DNA of 7,057 nt from an uncultured Actinoplanes sp. (GTDB lineage: Bacteria > Actinomycetota > Actinomycetes > Mycobacteriales > Micromonosporaceae): assembly GCA_934667465.1 (NCBI GenBank), contig CAKUMG010000288.1, positions 1 to 7,057 on the forward strand, written 5' to 3'. Below, piece by piece: positions 4,811-7,057 of this stretch. The position numbers and the translations under genes were made by a program. The notes under the pieces are model-generated. The model searched no databases. It saw nothing but the letters and a program-made list of their open reading frames with translations, and was not told the DNA's origin. Every line of letters begins with the position of its first letter. Position 1 is the stretch's first letter.

Positions 4811-6679
4811 ATGCACCCAGACGGCAGGCATTCCCTGGCAGCCGACGGCTTCCCGACCCCCGACGGAAGCACCGGCGCGATCGTCCTGTGGGGCGTGGCC
4901 GGCCTCGCCACCCTGCTGGTGCTGATCTGGGTCGTGGCCGGCTTCGTACACAGCCGCCGGTCCCGCCGGCACGAGCCCCCGCCGCCGCCCGCGGAGCACT
5001 TCCCCCGCCCCAACCCGGTCATCACCGAGTCCGGCACGCTCGCCCCGCCCAGCCTGCGCCGCGCGCCCGAACCGCAGCGCTACTCCTGGGACGAGCCGCG
5101 CAGCCACCGCCGGCTCAGCCGCTGGCCCATCGCCTTCGCGACAGTCGCCGTGCTGGCCGCCGTCGCGGGCGGCATGACCTGGCTCCAGCGCGACCGCACC
5201 CCCGGCCAGCGCACCGTCGCCGCCTGTGCCGACACCCTGCTGCGGGTCGTCGCCGCCCCGGAGATCGCGCCGGTGATCGAGGAGGCCGCCCGCGCCCTCA
5301 CCCCGGAGGACGCCGACTGCAGCCCGGTCTACGTCACCGCCGAGGAGCCCTCGACCACCGCGCAGGCCGCGCAGAAGCCCGACGTCTGGATCCCCTCCAG
5401 CAGCGCGTGGCTGGCCGTCGCGGCCGCCGACGGCACCACCTACGACGCCAAGGGCGCGCCGCTGGCCCACTCCCCGATCGTCCTGGCCGCGCCGGAGAAG
5501 ACCGCGGCCCTGTTCGCCGAGCAGGAGAAGACGTCCTGGGCCGCGCTGGTCGACAGCGTCAGCAAGCAGCGCGTCCGCGAGGTCTCCATGCCCGACCCCG
5601 TGCACAACACGATCGGCATGCTCTCCGTCTACGCCGTGCAGAAGGCGATGAACGCGACCACCCCCGACAAGGGCATCGCGCAGCTGCGGGCGCTCACCCT
5701 GCGCGCCCGGCTCAAGGACCCCAACATCGACCCCGCGGCCCTGCTGCGGACGAACCCGTCCGAGGTCTTCCCGACCACCGAACAGCAGCTCGAGGACTAC
5801 AACCGCGACCGCTCCGGCGGCGACGGCCTCACCGCCGTCTACCCCCAGGACGCCGTCGTCGAGGCCGACTACCCGTTCGCGGTGGCCCGCGGCAGCGCCG
5901 ACAAGGTCCTCGCCGCCCGCCTGCGCAACGCGGTCAGCGAGGGTGCGCTCACCGCCGCGGGCTTCCAGACCGAGCCGACACCCCAGGCCCTGTCCCTGCC
6001 GAAGAAGCCCGCCGAACTCGTCGGCCCGGCCCTCGCCTGGGCGCAATATCGCACGCTCCCGTTCCAGGTCCTGCTGCTGATCGACCGCTCCGGCTCGATG
6101 AACCAGACGGTCGTCGACAAGACCGGCAAGCGCACCACCAAGGCGGCCCTGCTCCGCGAGTCCGGCGCCAACGCCAACAAGCTCTTCGGCGAGGACACCA
6201 GCATCGGGATGTGGTACTTCGCCTCGCCCACCCCGGACAGCCCGCCGCACGTCGAAGCGGTACCGGTCGCCCCCATGGACAGCGCCCGCCGCAAGGTCAT
6301 GGGCGAGGCGATGGCGGGCTATCAAGCGGTCGAGGACGCGGGCACGCCGCTCTTCCGCACCGTCCTCGACGGCGTGACCGAGATGCGCGCCAAGGTCAGG
6401 GAGGGCACGGTGACGATCGTCATCGTGCTCACGGACGGTCAGGACGAGAAATCCGACTTCGCCATGACCCAGCAGGAGTTCCTGGCCCAGCTGGGCCAGG
6501 ATGCCGACCCGAAGCGCCCGGTCCCGGTCATCGCCGTCGGCCTCGGCGAGGACGCCGACATGACAGCCCTCGAAGCCATGGCCCAGGCCACCGGCGGCCA
6601 GGCCATCTCCGCCACCAACCCGGCCGATGTCGCCTCGGCGATCGCCCAGGCCTTCCTCGCCGCCCACGCCCCCCGCTGA
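4811..6679 (+). CDS. Two-pass membrane protein with extracellular solute-binding-like domain and VWA domain
   Basis: A 622-residue membrane protein. Helix 1 spans about 23-45 and is followed by HSRRSRR. A Pro-rich loop (54-100) leads to helix 2 (about 105-124), which is preceded by RRLSR. By the positive-inside rule the loop is cytoplasmic and the rest extracellular. Residues about 137-400 resemble the substrate-binding-protein half of the actinobacterial 'substrate-binding and VWA domain-containing' family: LLRVVAAPEIAPVIEEAA, DVWIPSSSAW, LAHSPIVLAA, and a probable C139-C170 disulfide. Residues about 417-617 are a von Willebrand A domain with an intact MIDAS: D425, S427 and S429 in DRSGS, T512 in GTPLF, and D542 in LTDGQDE. 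MIDAS sites bind Mg2+ or Mn2+ and coordinate an acidic ligand residue, so adhesion or complex assembly is likely. No permease or ATPase gene is adjacent, so transport is unlikely. It is probably its own transcription unit, given the terminator upstream. Confidence 0.94.
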   Translation: MHPDGRHSLAADGFPTPDGSTGAIVLWGVAGLATLLVLIWVVAGFVHSRRSRRHEPPPPPAEHFPRPNPVITESGTLAPPSLRRAPEPQRYSWDEPRSHRRLSRWPIAFATVAVLAAVAGGMTWLQRDRTPGQRTVAACADTLLRVVAAPEIAPVIEEAARALTPEDADCSPVYVTAEEPSTTAQAAQKPDVWIPSSSAWLAVAAADGTTYDAKGAPLAHSPIVLAAPEKTAALFAEQEKTSWAALVDSVSKQRVREVSMPDPVHNTIGMLSVYAVQKAMNATTPDKGIAQLRALTLRARLKDPNIDPAALLRTNPSEVFPTTEQQLEDYNRDRSGGDGLTAVYPQDAVVEADYPFAVARGSADKVLAARLRNAVSEGALTAAGFQTEPTPQALSLPKKPAELVGPALAWAQYRTLPFQVLLLIDRSGSMNQTVVDKTGKRTTKAALLRESGANANKLFGEDTSIGMWYFASPTPDSPPHVEAVPVAPMDSARRKVMGEAMAGYQAVEDAGTPLFRTVLDGVTEMRAKVREGTVTIVIVLTDGQDEKSDFAMTQQEFLAQLGQDADPKRPVPVIAVGLGEDADMTALEAMAQATGGQAISATNPADVASAIAQAFLAAHAPR

Positions 6680-6745
6680 CGGGACACGGGTGCACGATCC
6701 GTGCCAGCAGCGCTATGGCTCGCCGCTGAGCAGCGCTCGTCGGGC
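6680..6745. other. Short gap between convergent genes
   Basis: Sixty-six bases separate the VWA stop from the end of the minus-strand reading frame. A small hairpin (GCACG at 6692-6696, CGTGC at 6700-6704, 3-nt loop) and a direct repeat of AGCAGCGCT are visible. Neither is strong enough to call a terminator, although convergent transcripts must end near here. Confidence 0.4.
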
Positions 6746-6966
6746 TCAGGACAGGTCGAGGCGGCGCCAAGCGGGGCCCGCGTAGGCCGGCGGGGCTGCC
6801 AGATCCGCCCTGATGGCGTGCCACCCCGCCGGCCATCGCGTGGCCGGCCCGGCGAGCACGGCTTGGACCGCGCGGCGGCGCTGTCGTCGGGTTGCTCCTC
6901 GTTCCAGGGCACGTGGACGAAGATCTGATACGCGCCCGGCTCCTCGAGCCACAGAGTGCGGGTCAG
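6746..6966 (-). pseudogene. Probable frameshifted small gene or gene remnant, product unrecognised
   Basis: On the minus strand, the frame reading LWLEEPGAYQIFVHVPWNEE (about 6951-6892) has strongly G/C-ending codons. Near 6865-6885 that codon pattern jumps to another frame, which reads AVQAVLAGPATRWPAGWHAI and ends LDLS at the TGA 6746-6748. A single missing base in the repetitive GC stretch reconciles the two; restoring it gives about 73 residues. The upstream end offers only a CTG (6966-6964), overlapping the previous gene's TGA as CTGA, in the place where ATGA or GTGA would be usual. The gene may therefore have lost both start and frame, or the window may carry a one-base sequencing error. 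I recognise no domain. Confidence 0.4.
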
Positions 6967-7057
6967 CTCTTGGCGACGAAGGTGGGGTTCGCCTTGAGGA
7001 AGGCCGCCACTTTGTCGCGCTTGGCGGCTTCGAGGAGGTCCATGGACGTGTCGCTGA
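6963..7057 (-). CDS. C-terminal end of an unidentified protein (5' end outside window)
   Basis: Reading the minus strand from 7055 gives 30 residues, from SDTSMDLLEAAKRDKVAAFL to a C-terminal FVAKS, then TGA (6965-6963). Nearly all codons end in G or C, the actinobacterial coding signature, and the composition suggests an amphipathic helix (DLLEAAKRDKVAAFLKA). Too little is visible to assign a family. Its stop overlaps a possible CTG start of the next minus-strand frame, suggesting an operon running leftwards and convergent with the VWA gene. Confidence 0.6.
   Translation of the reverse strand, partial: SDTSMDLLEAAKRDKVAAFLKANPTFVAKS

Noticed and set aside
5218..5240. Lipobox at the VAAC (C139) after the second helix of the VWA protein
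   Set aside because: The cysteine is 14 residues beyond the end of the helix with Arg-rich sequence between, unlike a lipoprotein signal. It more likely pairs with C170.
4769..6667. A 632-residue open frame on the minus strand opposite the VWA gene
   Set aside because: Shadow of the high-GC third codon positions. Low-complexity Gly/Arg/Asp composition, with no motifs, whereas the plus strand shows intact MIDAS residues and membrane helices.

Overview
The window is very GC-rich, with almost every codon of the real genes ending in G or C, GTG starts, and proteins rich in Ala, Gly and Arg. This points to a high-GC actinobacterium. A filamentous actinomycete (Micromonosporaceae or Streptomyces-like) would fit, but the sequence alone does not fix the genus.

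Left part (1-1705, + strand): a two-component signalling pair. The first gene enters from outside the window. Only its receiver (REC) and histidine phosphotransfer (Hpt) end is visible, so it is most likely the tail of a hybrid histidine kinase. It overlaps by four bases (GTGA) the start of a second, soluble histidine kinase that has no sensor domain except an N-terminal coiled coil. The two are probably translated together and may form a multi-step phosphorelay.

Middle (1796-4543, + strand): a 915-residue exported protein. In order it has a signal peptide, a fibronectin-III-like domain, an Ala/Pro/Thr linker, eight Ig-like repeats of about 76 residues each with a C-x9-C pair, a ninth divergent Ig-like repeat, and a 72-residue helical C-terminal domain that remotely resembles FIMAH modules. 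The repeat DNA is a mosaic with exact shared blocks up to 41 bp. The gene ends in four TGATC-headed 11-bp units that lead directly into a strong 12-bp hairpin terminator.

Right part (4811-6679, + strand): a two-pass membrane protein carrying an extracellular solute-binding-protein-like domain fused to a von Willebrand factor A (VWA) domain with an intact MIDAS metal site. A 267-bp intergenic region in front of it holds the terminator, a TTGATC-N7-GATCAA dyad and a 5'-leader hairpin. It is probably transcribed on its own.

Right edge (6746-7057, - strand): the 30-residue C-terminal end of an unidentified protein. Overlapping its stop codon is a short downstream reading frame that appears to be frameshifted and to have lost a normal start codon.

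Overall this looks like a cell-surface locus: a cytoplasmic phosphorelay, a secreted adhesin-like Ig-repeat protein and a surface VWA/MIDAS receptor-like protein. A functional link between the last two is an inference from adjacency and domain type, not something the sequence proves.
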